Shown here: positions 1-12,990 of the stretch, piece after piece
How the letters are laid out: each line of letters starts with the position of its first letter
Numbering within the stretch: position 1 is the first letter of the stretch
From: Carallia brachiata
Taxonomy: Eukaryota > Streptophyta > Magnoliopsida > Malpighiales > Rhizophoraceae
Assembly: GCA_021464245.1 (NCBI GenBank)
Contig: JADCRB010000035.1
Coordinates: forward strand, 2,972,469 to 3,036,468
Reading direction: 5' to 3'
Length of the DNA stretch: 64,000 nucleotides
Notes under the pieces: generated by a model
The model's database searches: none
Told to the model about the DNA's origin: nothing
What the model saw: the letters and a program-made list of their open reading frames with translations, nothing else
Position numbers and translations under genes: made by a program

Positions 1-3000
1 ACTTTGGTACTTACCGGACATGCACTGCCAGTGCATGTTTATACGTTGTTGTGTTCTTAAGACAGAACCCATTTCTAGTTTTTTTTTTTTTTGCCTTTGT
101 GTTAAGTTTATTTATTTATTTTTTAATAAATGATTTGCTGTAAAAAGAACTTCTTTTTGGTGATTGAGTCGTAGTCAATTTTTTTTTTTTGTTAAGATGA
201 AGAAATAAACTCTATTTTCTCTCATATTTACTACGATAAAAAGTCAAATTATCACTTTATTTATTCTTTTTTCTAAGGGGTTGTAGGCTTTTTTTTGTCT
301 ACCAATTGGGGCCCTCCTGTCACGGCCACAATGGGATCAGAGTTCATAACTACTTTTCTTATTACAGGATACCTACATAGCTAATATTTAGTTCCAGTTC
401 TATCCAGATTTTTTTGGTTCACCCCAATATTTTCTAGTTGTCTGACTGTTACTGAGTAGTTTTTAGATATTGAATGAACCTTCTGGAAAGTAATTTTAAT
501 GTGGTTGATTTCCCCTCTTTTGCAATCAGTTTTGTCATAGCACCTGCAACTTTAGCTAATTGTCCACCTTTTTTGAGTATGATTTCTATGTTGTGCATGG
601 CTAAGTGTGTTTAGGAGGACAGAAAATGAGAGCAGAAGAAGGACTTTGGGTGAAAAAAATTAGAGAAAGGAAAGAAATAAGAAGAGGAGTGGGATCAAGA
701 GACAATTTTCTCTAGATCGCACAAAATTTCAATTGTCGAAATTGAAGGAAAAGCCGTTTGTCCTCTGTCTTCCTCTTTTCTTTGTTTTGTTTTAAAATGA
801 AAATTATTATTATGCTTTAATATTTATTTTTTAATTTTTACTTTTTAAACATAAAAATTATGGTATTATAATATTAATTATATTTTTCTCTTATTTTTTT
901 ACATATTTCTTAACAAAATATTTTTACCTTTATTTCTTTGTATTCTATTCTGACATTTATTACTCACACTTTTCTGTCTCTTATTTTTCTCTCCCCTATT
1001 TTCCCTCCCAAACAAAGGGTTAGCAATGATCATCAACTTGCTGTTGTCGTCGTAAATAAAGTGGATTCAAAATCTCAGTTGGAAGTAATGTCTGTACGTG
1101 GCGTATTTGCCTATTTCTTTTGCACCAAAGGAGAACAACTTTTAGGAGTTGACAATTCAGGAAAATAATTGATGAAGAAACAAAAAGGGTCAATAATGCT
1201 GCCTGTAAAGTGATCCATATTGATTCCCAGATGCCACCAGCGTACGTTTGCCTGGGCCAAAGACACCCTCTCACTTCTTGACTTACCTAAGATGAAGTAT
1301 GAGCAGCAGCAGGGCCGGCCGTCTCCTGAACAATTTGGTTTTATGATTCAAGTAGTTCCAGTGCTCAATTCATTTTTTTGGTAATCTTAACATAAATGCC
1401 ATTTTTTTTTTTTTTGGGTCGGTCCTGAGAATCTCTATTTTCTCATGCATGTATTCAGTTCACGACAAAAAAAATAAAAATAAAAATAAAAAAACATGTC
1501 ACATGCACTCACAACCAAAAGAGCCATATTTCCTTGACTTCCTCAAGTCAAAGTGGATTATGTGTGTTTGTAAATTTATATTTTGTACAATAAAAAATAT
1601 ATTTTAGTTATAATAAAAAATAATATAAAAAAATATAACTGTTTTTTTATTTATATTTTTTTAATTACATTTTTATAAAATATACTTATCGTTGCATAAA
1701 TTAAGTGGCATATAAATGCTGTCTGTCTCTTAGTGTCTGTCCATATAATAGCGCTCATAATGAAAAGGGAGACCGACACAAAAATATCACTGTGTGTTTC
1801 CAAGTTGCTGCTTCTAATTTGTGGCCCTTCCCAGCAAATATAATGTTGTATACTGTTGTCCAAATGATTTTATTTGCTGAGGGTCCGTTCTGCAATTTCT
1901 TCATTCACCATTTATAAGATTAACTGATCGTTAATTTTCCCTTGAATTGCAATTTTCTTGCGCCTTACAAGGTATCTCTCTAGATAATGCACCGTGTCAA
2001 AGAAACTACAATACGTAGCATATGTATTTGGTCCTTATTAGATTGACAGTCATTATCCAGTTGCACGGACTAGAAACTAGAAAGTGAGCAACGCTTAGCT
2101 CAGTTGTGGGGTTTTCCCTTTCTTGCTTGAATATGAGATGGCGGCTCTTACCTCTGCATTTGCACAACTGCACTCGTGTGGGTTTGTGCATGTGAGTAAT
2201 TGTACGAGTGAGTGAGACGGGTTTATGATAGATGGGGTGGAAGGAAAAATTGTAACAATATCGCAAATGTCAGTCAAATTAGAAAGCTCGTGACAATTCT
2301 TTTTTAGCGTAGAGCTTTTTGCATGTATCAGTGTTACAATATTAGCCTCCATAAAATATACACTAGTATTTACCTATGATTTCATGGTTTCGTAAGAAAA
2401 AATGATAAATAAATAAATAAAACTATAATATATCTGATGTTACGCTTTCACCAGTTGCTCCAAATGATGTAGAATTAAAGGAAGAAAAAAAGTGATAAAG
2501 ATATTGTGAGAGTGAGGGGTATATCTTGTGTCGAGAAAACGATGGGTAACTATTATCTATCTCAAACAGGAAAAAGGCATATTTATGTAAGAAGTTTCCA
2601 TCTAGTTTTCAATTTTCTAAGTGCTGAAAAGAGAGATTTGGATAAGCAAATTGAAAGTTACATTGACATATGTTTTTCAGTTTGAAACGGTGGATAGAAC
2701 TGCAACAAGTCTAAAAGCATACGGTTGAAGCTAAGGGGATGATATGGATTTTAACAAGCCTTATTCTGCAATTCTAACCCAAGCCCAAAGAAGCAAACAG
2801 GATAACAGGATAAGTTGTTCTGCTCACAAATGTTGTAAAAGGAAAGGATGATAAATGATTTTGTATCAGACCTATTTACAGGAGAAAAATCCTGTTGAAC
2901 ACACCTGTAATTGAAGAAAGAGCATTGCAAGCCTCTTTAGTTCTCTCTCTCTCTCTTGTTTTTTTTTTTTTTTAATTAACTCCCACAAGATGTCATCTTG

Positions 3001-3010
3001 ACAGTGCAAA
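1..3010. other. Intergenic AT-rich DNA, no supported gene
   Basis: No open frame here has splice structure or a recognisable domain; the short overlapping frames near 938-1274 lie on both strands and read as noise. Poly-T and poly-A runs are frequent. An 18-bp string ending in AAACAAAGGGTTAG at 1006-1023 recurs exactly at 31038-31055. In both places it follows a pyrimidine-rich tract, so both are probably ends of one dispersed repeat. Confidence 0.6.
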
Positions 3011-4588
3011 CTAAATATGTCCATAGGCTGCTGCAAGTCTATGGATATCCTTGGGACAGATAACAGAGTTTTGCAAGGGTTCTTGTTGCTGTTGGTTTTG
3101 AGGCCATAGACCACCACTTGAATTCCCAGTCAGGAATTGTGCTTCTGATTTTATCTCATTGTACAAGGATTGCTGATTTTGACTTTGGAAAGCAGCAGCA
3201 ATTAGCAAAGGATTGTAAAGGTACTCAGGCCATTTGATTTCCTCATGTTGACTGTCCATCAGGTGGTTTTGAGCCTCTTTCTCTGTCGAGCCGCAATCCC
3301 CCAAGCCCCAAGGATAGATGTTGTTCTCGAAGAAGGAGCTGCTGCTTTGCAGCTCAGCACTGCCGCCACTTCCAGTGCTGCCATTACTATTGCTGCTGGG
3401 AGCACCGGCTTCCCAGAACCGAGCATCATGAATTGAGAAAGTGGGCAATGAAGGATTGTCAGAGGAAACAGAAACAGAAGGCTTGTAAGCCATAGAAGTG
3501 GAAAGAAATGAGCTGGAAGCAGGTGGAAGAATGGTAGATATTGCACCGGAAGAAAATTCGGAATTCCCATCAATAGTTTTACTAGTTTGGCTAAACCAGA
3601 AAGAAGGAACTGAGTTTGTAGCAAGCCGGGAATTGGGGAATTGCTGAAGAGGAAAATGCCCCAAAAAGTCGCCAGGTTTGCAGTTGCTTGTAGAGCCTTC
3701 AGGATTGGAGGCCACAAATTTGTCCAAGAAAAAGTACTTGTTGCTTGTGGGTGTCATCAAATTGTTGCCGCTATTGGTAATGTTGTTGGTGCTAATGGTC
3801 TTGGAGCTGGAAGAACCTTCCTCCTGCAATGGATAGCCTTGTGAAGAAATAGGAGATGGCCTCTTTTCTTGTGAATTGGACCCTACCTCAGAATTTTCCA
3901 CTTTCAGGAGGTTCAGTTCACTGGAGATGCCGGAGACTTTTTCCTTGCTGTTTTTGGCTGACTGATTCTTCTCTTCCCCATTTTCAACCTCGGAGAGTGG
4001 TTTGTGGGTAACAGGGTCAATGCCTCTCTGCCTAAGTTTCTTCTTCAAGCACGAATTCCACAGGTTCTTTATCTCATTGTCGGTCCTTCCAGGCAACTGT
4101 GCTGCGATTTGAGACCATCTGAGTAATTACCCGCAAAATCCCAAGAAACATCAGCTTTCATGAATCATAAAAGGTAATTCTAAATGAGAGTCTTAATTAT
4201 GAAAAAAAAAAAAAAAAGACTACCTATTTCCCAGAACTGCATGAAGCTCAATTATGAGGTTCTCTTCTTGTGGCGAAAATGAGCCTCTCTTCAAATCAGG
4301 CCTCAGGTAATTAATCCACCTCAATCTGCAGCTCTTCCCACACCTTTGCAAACCTGCAAGATTAAGACAACAAAAAAGGGCCTGTGAATATCGGTATTAT
4401 CTTATTGAACATTGCAGAAAGAGAAAAATATAGCGATGTGGTCCTGTGCTAATACCGGCTTGTTTTGGGACAGAGCTCCAACAGCCGTGGCCATACTTGG
4501 TAATATGCTTCAAAAGTTTCTCATCTTCCTCGGGGGACCACAGGCCTTTCCTCAGCTTTTGCTTGTAGCAGCAAGAGTGCCTCCCCAT
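3011..4588 (-). CDS. MYB61: R2R3-MYB transcription factor, subgroup 13 (MYB61-like)
   Basis: Nuclear DNA-binding transcription factor of 456 residues. Exons on the minus strand are 4588-4456, 4353-4224 and 4118-3011 (133, 130 and 1108 nt). All introns are GT-AG, and the two introns fall at the usual R2R3-MYB positions (after the first base of codon 45 and the second base of codon 88). Repeat R2 covers about residues 14-62 with W17, W37 and W57; R3 covers about 67-112 with F70, W89 and W108. The start [20 protein letters not shown] and the C-terminal [13 protein letters not shown] are typical of the MYB61/50/55/86 group. Family members regulate secondary-wall, lignin and carbon allocation genes and stomatal behaviour; that role is inferred. 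A TTGCAG at 4604-4609 on the minus strand could be the acceptor of a 5'-UTR intron. MYB61 versus MYB50 or MYB86 is not settled. Confidence 0.93.
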
Positions 4589-4829
4589 TTCAACCAAAAT
4601 CACCTGCAATGAGTAAAGGTTGGATGCCTTATCTTAAGGCTATACAGTTTGCTGAATATCCTGGGCAAGGTGTCAGCAACAAGAACAGCTGACTCAGAAA
4701 AGGGATTTGTAGAAAGCGTTGCTTTGGAAGAGATAGGAGAGGAGAGACAGAGAAAGTTGAAAATGGAGGCTGACGAAATGAAGCAGCAGCTGAGAAAAGG
4801 AGTTGATTAATATAAGAGGCAGCCTTCAT

Positions 4830-7800
4830 GAGAGTTTAAGTCACAGTCAATGCGGGGTTAAAAATCTCTCTCTTTTTTCTTTTCTTTTTTGCCTTTTCTG
4901 TTCTTTTTTTATATCTTTCTGCCTTTTTTTTTTTATTCCCTGTCCCTAGTAAAAATATTAGCCCATCATTAGGAGGATTAAGTAAGTGAAAAAACTAAAG
5001 TTCGAATCCAGAATTTTCAAATGAAAATACACAACTCAAGCACACAATTTCCACAACTCAAAATAACTGGATCCTAAGGTCTGAAAATGAATTAATAGAC
5101 TGGGTTGCATACGTTTCATCACAGGTCTGAGAACTGGTCTTCGAAAAGAATGGTGGGGTATTTCGCTGATGCTGCACGTATTTAAGAGAAAATTGTAAAA
5201 ATTGAACATTGTCCATGCTTCGAAATTAAGTCTCCAAAATGAAAAAGCAATTGAAGTTCAATAATGTGTGCTACATGGTAAAACCAAAGCATAATTAACA
5301 CCTACAAATTTAGACGGGGTCTAGTTGTACAAGATATTCAATTGGGCGGGTGAATTTTAGCCAGATCCCTCTGCACGGTTGATAAGAAAACTTGACAGAG
5401 GGTTATTGACAACATGCCGTGTGGAGCAACTTTTGTGTCTGAAAAAGAAAAAAATCTTCCCCTCGCTTCTGTTTAATCTTTTTGTTGTTTTGGGCAATTC
5501 TTTTCAAATCAAGATCACTTGGAAAAAGCTCCATCATTAAGTGGAAAGAAAAAATGGGTTTGGGTCATTTTCTGGAAACGAATAATTTCCTCCTAATTCT
5601 AGTGAAATTTCCTGGCCGTCTGCAAATTACCTTACTCCAGCATGCATTCCTATTTTTTGAAGTAAAAAACTTAGTGAGTACACGTTAGATGAGATTAAAA
5701 TAATATGAACGATTCGATAGCTGAATTCAAAAAAATAAAACATATATAAATTATTAAATATTATTAAATAAATTACATGTTATTGTATCTTATTAATGTA
5801 CACCTACTTAATAGTGCTGTTTTTTTAAATAAGGGGTAGTCAGTTTTGCCCTTTTTGGCTTCATGTAAACTCGAGACAAGGGATGCTTTGTCCACACGCC
5901 TAACACTAAATACTTAAAAAGTGATGCTATCCTTATGTGTATTAGGATACATTGAAGGTGACTACGTAGTTGCTTTTTTATATCATGTATCCACCAGCAC
6001 GCACTACTAACATAAGATTTTCCCCTGTCGTTAAGAAATTTCCCAGTTTAGATATATTTTTGTTCCTTACATAAATAATAGATGGTCGAAACTCGGGCCC
6101 TTTCACACTGCCCGACGGCCGCTATGTACTACACCGTCTGATTGTCTTTTTTTTTTTTCTTTTGGATATTTTTTGGTCAACAAAGAAGAGGTTCGTTTGT
6201 AAATATTCCGTTTAATTAACAGCTTTACTAGAGCCAACGCCATCCAGACGGCCAGGTCACCTAAGACTCCACCGGCTCCTCCCACCAAACGCTTGGTTTT
6301 CATCTCACTCCTCAGTCCTGCCCCCACCAAAAAACACCGCCTGTACATAGTCTTCATTTGCTCCTTCTGTGGAATAACATAGAGGAACGAAAGTCGAGAA
6401 CATCTTAAGAAGATAACATGACCAATCGTGATTACGAGATTCTTCAAGGAATTTGAAACAAACTGAATGCCGAACTATAGATCATTTATGGCCAATCTTG
6501 ATGTCGCATCGGATTTACCTCTTCAAGTTTAGGAATCCGTGGACTCCATAATTTCATTTATGAGAATATGGTAAGTGTGGCTCTTTCTTGGGATATGCAA
6601 GCACTTAAGTTGTTTTGCTTTCTTTATGTTTTAATCATTTAGTCATTAAAAAAAAAAAGAAAGAGAGAAAAAAACACCATCAATTATCAGGTGTGACTTC
6701 GAGACGACAATATTATACAATATAATAACTAATCAATTTTAATTCAATAGTAGGAAAGTCGTTTTGAGTTTAATAAAAAAAAAATGGAAAGAATTAGGCC
6801 ATATAGATGAATGATAATTAATCTAATTGAAACTGAAACTACTACATTGTTTAAGTATTTCGGAAAAGAGAAGTGGTTTATTCCTTCTGGAATGGTACGA
6901 TGAACCTGATTGGTAATGTAAATACGACCCGGGGGTATTTAAACAAAAGCACTGTTACGTGGACGTCGAAAAGAAGATGAGAATCGACGAAAATTTTTTT
7001 TATACAGCCAACTGACTTATTTGTGTAATCAGATACTTAATTTTTGTAACGAAAAAATAGATAAAAATATACTTTTAAATTTCATTGTAATAATTTATCG
7101 TTTTGTTGTACAAATAACCTACCTAATTACACAAAAAAAAATTTTCTGTCTTTTTTCCTATCCACCGTATCCCGTACACCAATCTTTACCCTTTAAACAA
7201 TTAATATTGGATTCTGTTTTGGGATTGCTTCTGTTTGGTAATTCATGACTGGGAGCGCCACGGTGGCATGAGCTCCAAATACTTTCCTGAAACTGATTAT
7301 TTATATCGATCGTGAGTAAACTCGGCACATGGACAACTAAAAGCACGGATTGGTATTGTTCATTATTTTTCTTATTAATTGCTATGGTCCACCATTTTAA
7401 TTAATTAATTTTCTTAACTGAGCCTACTTTGGCAGTTAATTCCTAGCTGTTTCCACCTCTTATTGGGGCCCTTAATTTCTGGAGAGGTCCAGAGCAGGTT
7501 TTATGAGAATTTCTGAAAGAAAATTTGTTAAAAATGAAAGAACTCGGTATAGATTGAGTGACAAAAAACTGTTATGTTTTTTGTAGTGGCAAGAGTTCAA
7601 ATTCTTGTACCTTTTAACCCACTCTCTCCCTCCTATGGCACTCTGATCTCTCCTTCTATTTTTTTTGTTAAATGTTAAAAATATAAGCTTAAAGAAATCG
7701 GATTAAATTGACAAATGCGTGGGCAGTTCTATTCTTAAAATTCTTACAAAATATGAGTTCTAATTTCGGTGAAAAATATAAGAAAAAAGAGCTCCCACAC

Positions 7801-10800
7801 ATATATGCCTGTGAACGCAACTTCAATCAATTATTCAGCGAAAAAAAAAAGAATTTTAATTTGAGCAAATACATTCAAGAAATAATTTAATAATGAAAGA
7901 GAGAAAAAACTTATGTGACTATAATTCCAAAACAAATATTATATGATTTTGACCTCAGATAGAAGTGACTCGGTGATTTTAAAGAAGAATCCTAGTGGGA
8001 TGTAGTTTTTAGACACGGGAAACTGGGACGACGTTACCCATAATAAAATAGTAATTTTTTAATTCAAAATTTTTAAATAAAAATTACAAGATATGCATGG
8101 GATCTAATTAAATGTGCAAATAATTCGAATACAATATGCTAAAAAAAATGTGGCCAAAGTGCAACTAAGGTAATTTTATGGTTTTGCAATTTTCACCAAT
8201 TATTATACACATTTTAATCCACCAACATATACATTTAGTTAAAACTAGTGTATAATGTGTAATTATTTAAAATTTTTTTTGAAAAAAGCAGTTTTTATCT
8301 ACGAGTGACATCAAGATGACATCACTTGTTCAAATAGTATTTTCATTTAAAGAAATACAAAAATAGCTAATAAGAAGGTGTAATAAACAAACTAATGGAA
8401 GCCTTGTTGTCGGCTCCAAATTTAATGAAGTTATTTTAAAGGGAAAAAGTTTATGGCCAAATAATTTTTTTTACTGTTTTCATACGAAATTTTTTTTTGT
8501 GTAATTAAAAACGTATTTTGTGCAACTAAATCGATAAAAAATAATTCAAAAAATATTATTATTTTTTCGTTGCACATTTTTCTTATATGGTTGCACAAAA
8601 AATATTTGTGGTTACATAAAAAAAATACATGTAGACATAATAAAAAAAAAATTATATTTATAATAACTTTTACGGGGTCTTTAAACTCTCGGCTGAGTTT
8701 CTCCTTCTTTCTGTCTTAGAAACTTCCCAAGTCAGACAAATTAATTTTTGGCTCGTCAATAATTTTTGGTTTGTTTGGTGTCGATAATTATTTAGTTGGT
8801 TCATTTCAATAATGTATTCCGAATCGGCGAATTCCATTCGCTCTATGGGTCAGGTCCCATTTTCCAATACGTATAAAGAAAAAATATAACTTATACTTTT
8901 AACGCAAGATTTAATTATAAGAAAGAGTTTGAGATTTATATAACTTAAGAGAGCTATTTTTGTTATATAATTTATGATTTACATGGATTTTGTTAATGAA
9001 CAAAAAAATATACGAAATAAATTCTTGTTCTAATTAATCAACCTCTCTGGATCATGACGAGTATCACCGCCATAATTCGTGGATAAATTGTTTCATCAAT
9101 AAAATATATTCCTAATTGTACCAAAAAAAAAGGAATATATTCCCTAACGTCCTGCATTTCCAAACAAACGACAATAAAGATGAAAAACATACATTACTTG
9201 AATTGCGTAGTCCGTGGAAAGGCAAATATTCTAAGGATCGTCGCTCCACTATTATATAAAGAAGACAAAGAAAGCCATTAAGGGAGAATCTTCAACTCTC
9301 TCTCTCTTCCCTCGGCATAGAGGTTAATTATTAATTGCTTAATTAATTAATCAAGGAACTAAGTAAATTATCATACTAAAACACTAAATAATACGTCCTT
9401 TCTTTTCGTGTTATGGTTTGTCTCCTTGCGACACAATTATTTATTTGGCCTCTCCTTGACCTTAGCAATGTTCCCACTTCACGCATCCAACAAATTGAAA
9501 TTATAAATTAATTAGAACCCAAAAAAAAAAAAAAATACATGTAATCTCCATACCTCATCATTTACTCGTGAGCTTATCATATGCCAGCACATGAACTGTT
9601 TCCATCCAGTCCACTATTGTCTTCCTCGTTTAAATATTGTTAATGATATCCTAACGTTTCCACTGTTAGGCGGCAAACAATCTCAATTGTTTTAATTTTT
9701 TTTCTTTTTTAATAAGGGAGTGGGAATAGAGTGACTCGAATACAAACCAATAATTTTGAACAAATTGTTACAATCAATTGTGTTAAAAGTATTGGACGAT
9801 ATCAATTTTTAGTTTTTAATTAGCTAATTTAACCCTAATTCTCTCTCTCTCTTTCTCTCTCTTCCTCTCTTCCCTCCCCCGCCAACCTCAACCCGGCCAA
9901 AAAGAGAAACAAAGTGAAAATCAAAAGAGGAAGTAAGAGGAACAAGAATCATGCGAGTATAGAGATGTATTCTTGGTTTTTAAGAGAACTGGTTGACTCG
10001 TGCCTTCAGATGGTGAGAAACCTCTTTCATCATAGCAGTGTTTCAATTTTAATGGCATTATGTCATAGCTTTGAACTTAGAAATGGTATTCTTCATAATT
10101 GAATTTGTGACTTAAGACTCTCGTTACGATAACTTGTTTAAGACCCACTTATGCTGTTAGCTATAAATTTTATAGTTGATGAAAGTCATCATGGTTGTGT
10201 GTTTGGCTGAGCCAAGATTGAGTCTAACGCATACAAAATAAAAGAGTGAGGCTAAGGAGTACTGAGGTATCACCTAATATTAGTACTGAAATGTCTAAGT
10301 CAGTACAAGACTTGAGAGTTAAAATAAAAAGGAGAGAATTATATAAAATACGATAGACATTATCTTGTAGAAATCAAGAATCGTTCTATTATAAAGATAG
10401 AGAGCAACTTGCATAGTGGGTCTCTTTACTTGTTTAAGTGCCAATGCATGTGAAGACTTTAGTATGCATAGAGCCCAAAATAGACTCGTGTAGACTTTAA
10501 GATCCAATAGGCACAATGTAATCCTTATGAATAGTATTTGATAAACAAAAAGATTTTAGACCTATACAAAATGTTTATAATATGGATTAAAGTGTAATGA
10601 ATCGTTAACTTAGTGCAACTGTTTTGAAATTTTGTGTAAAAATAAAATAAAGAGGAAAAACATATTTATTTTTATTATTTTACATTTTGTTAATCTGGTT
10701 GCACTAAATTAAAATTTGATTAAATAAAATGAAGATGTATGATATATTTATTTTTGTTGTTACACATTTTATCAATCTGGTTGCACTAAATTGACAATTA

Positions 10801-12782
10801 ATTGTACTTTTATATTTATATAAACATTAAATCTGTATTTTATCTATGCCTAAAACTGCACTCTTTGATAAAAGTGATGTGTTTTTTTTTTTTTCGCTTC
10901 GGAATAAATTTAAACGACCCTGACTTGTAACTACTCATAGTTTAGTGACAATGGCAAAATTCAATTTATCTGGATTAGGTACATGGTCTCTCCAAGTATA
11001 TTTTACGTTTTAAATGGGGAGCCGCATAGCAATGAAATGTTTAATTAAAAAAGGTTAGTCGCCAAAAAAAATTTGGCTCAGTGGAAGTATCTATAACACA
11101 ATGAATCTTCAATTTTTTACTACAAAACTTTTTTTTATTAAAGACATATTTATTTTTATTGTTACACATTTTATCAAAGTTATTACATAAAATAAAAAAT
11201 TTGTTATATTATGAATATTTTTTCTGACTAGAAATCCAAATTCAACGCTAATTTAGCAACACGGAGTATGATTGAGATGCGATTCCTGTAAAAAATAAAT
11301 AAATAAATAATTTCGGACTTGTACAAGAGAAATAACCGCGAGAGACAGTGGCAAGTAGAAGTTGGGCATGGCCACTGATTTACCGGAGTTCTTCGTCGGT
11401 GTCCCAAAGGCCGTCCTTTTCGGCCGCTTAAAAGCGCAATAGGCAATGAACGTTAGCAGAAGGTAGTTAAGAGATCTTTGAGATTTTAACTAGGCCTCTC
11501 ATTGCCCAAAATGGCATCCTCAGCCGCCCATAATTACGGAATAAAGAGCAAGTTATGACCATAAAAGCTGTCAAGAATAATAAGAAGATCCGACCACAAG
11601 TGAGCTCGAAACTACTTTATGTTGTCCAGGTTCATTTCTTCCACTAGTTTGCTGATTGTCGGATCCAATTTGAATCACAATTTTGGTATTTGGTACACCT
11701 TTTTGTCCCCGCAAATTGCCCGGGCAGGGCTAGTTGGATTGAATGACTTGAAACTCGAAAAAAGAAGGCCTTGAAACTAACCTCACTAGAGCATTGTCCA
11801 CTCCATAATGTTGGTCGAAGAAAGATGTTTTTTTTTTTTGGTCAAAAATAATGGAAAAGCGGGGGTAGCGTACTATCGATCCCTTTAGGGAGTATTGCCT
11901 AGAGTATCGAGATAGATGTATAATAATCGGATAATTACGATATTCCCGTATTGGAACCTAAAGGATCTTTACTCCCATCGATTGTTTTAGTTGGTACTCA
12001 AACTCACATCTTTTGGATGGACAATGATCCAAGTTCCGCTAATCGCTTTACTACTAGACCATAATGTTTCGATGGTAAAAAGAAAACTAAATAGCCGAAT
12101 TAGACAAGACTTGGGTGTTGATGGGGACTACATGCTCTATTATGTGATCCTAGCCCAAATGAACCCCACAACAATGGATGCTCATTCATTTTTCCCCTAC
12201 TAAAGTTTCCAAAAATAGCGCCAAAAAGAAAAGTAAGTACGATTTTGGGGTAGAAAATTTGATTTGTTTCACAAATATCGACCTGGGGTGGTGGTGCCAA
12301 TGCAGCCGTACCTCGCTATAAAGCCATTCTACCATTTCTCTTCTTTTCAGTCGGTTTGCAAGCCTGAAAAGGGTGCAAAACATGAAGTGGGTGAAAACTT
12401 GTGCCTCGGTTGTCAAGGCCGTATGTAGGATCGAATTAATGCACTTTTCCTTGTAAGTTACAGCTGTGGGGTGAGCTTATAGTAACTAAAATGGACTATA
12501 TAGCTAAAGTCATGGTATATATGCTTTGAAAAATGAGTGATTTGGACACTTGTCTTTCCCAGATCTAATGGGGCCCCAATCAAGCCGGAAAACACGATTT
12601 CTCTCATCATCTAAGGATGCGTCACATTATTCATGTCAAGTACTTCAAAACGGACCAGACACCGGAGACCATCATCACGAAGGGATAAGTCATCAGTGAG
12701 TCAAATTGCAGGAGAGCCACAGAAAGGGATCCGAGTCTTTCATTAATTCATCTCACATCATTAAAGGGACCCAATAAATTTA
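4830..12782. other. Intergenic, repeat-rich, no supported gene
   Basis: No frame has convincing coding character. A GC-richer patch at 6100-6340 contains a 114-codon minus frame with no recognisable domain. AT-rich repeat copies with motifs such as GTTGCACA and TGTTACACATTTTATCAA lie at about 8478-8650, 10590-10830 and 11095-11225. A copy of another AT-rich repeat family is at about 5690-5815. Pyrimidine-rich (CT) tracts occur near 9295 and 9840. Confidence 0.55.
10590..10830. repeat. AT-rich dispersed repeat, internally duplicated
   Basis: Two adjacent units share ATATTTATTTTT followed by a TTACA(C)ATTTT stretch and then CTGGTTGCACTAAATT. Similar strings occur at about 8478-8650, 11095-11225, 15530-15665, 35005-35115 and 41040-41160. 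No terminal inverted repeat or coding capacity was seen, so the class is unknown; a short non-autonomous transposon family is the likeliest explanation. Confidence 0.45.
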
Positions 12783-12990
12783 CAGTCACCATTAAGCAAA
12801 GCTGTAATGTGGGCCTCCCAATCCTGGCCCTCCACCCCATGGCCCCGCTGATAAGAAGGTGATGACGTGATGCATGGAATGTAAGGTAAGAATTTCCATG
12901 GCCACACTCACAATTAAAGCAAAGCTGTAACGTGGGCCTTCCGATCCTGGCCGTCCCACCCCATGGGCCCCCAGATACAAGTGGGTGATG
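12783..12990. repeat. Tandem duplication, unit about 123 bp
   Basis: The string GCAAAGCTGTAA followed by a GTGGGCC-rich segment and CCACCCCATGG starts at 12796 and again at 12919. The intervals before it (ACAGTCACCATTAA versus ACACTCACAATTAA) also match. The copies have diverged by several substitutions and small indels, so the duplication is not recent. The unit is GC-richer than its surroundings. Confidence 0.7.

Noticed and set aside
6103..6447. 114-codon minus frame
   Set aside because: No domain, no conserved motif, and no supporting splice or promoter signals.
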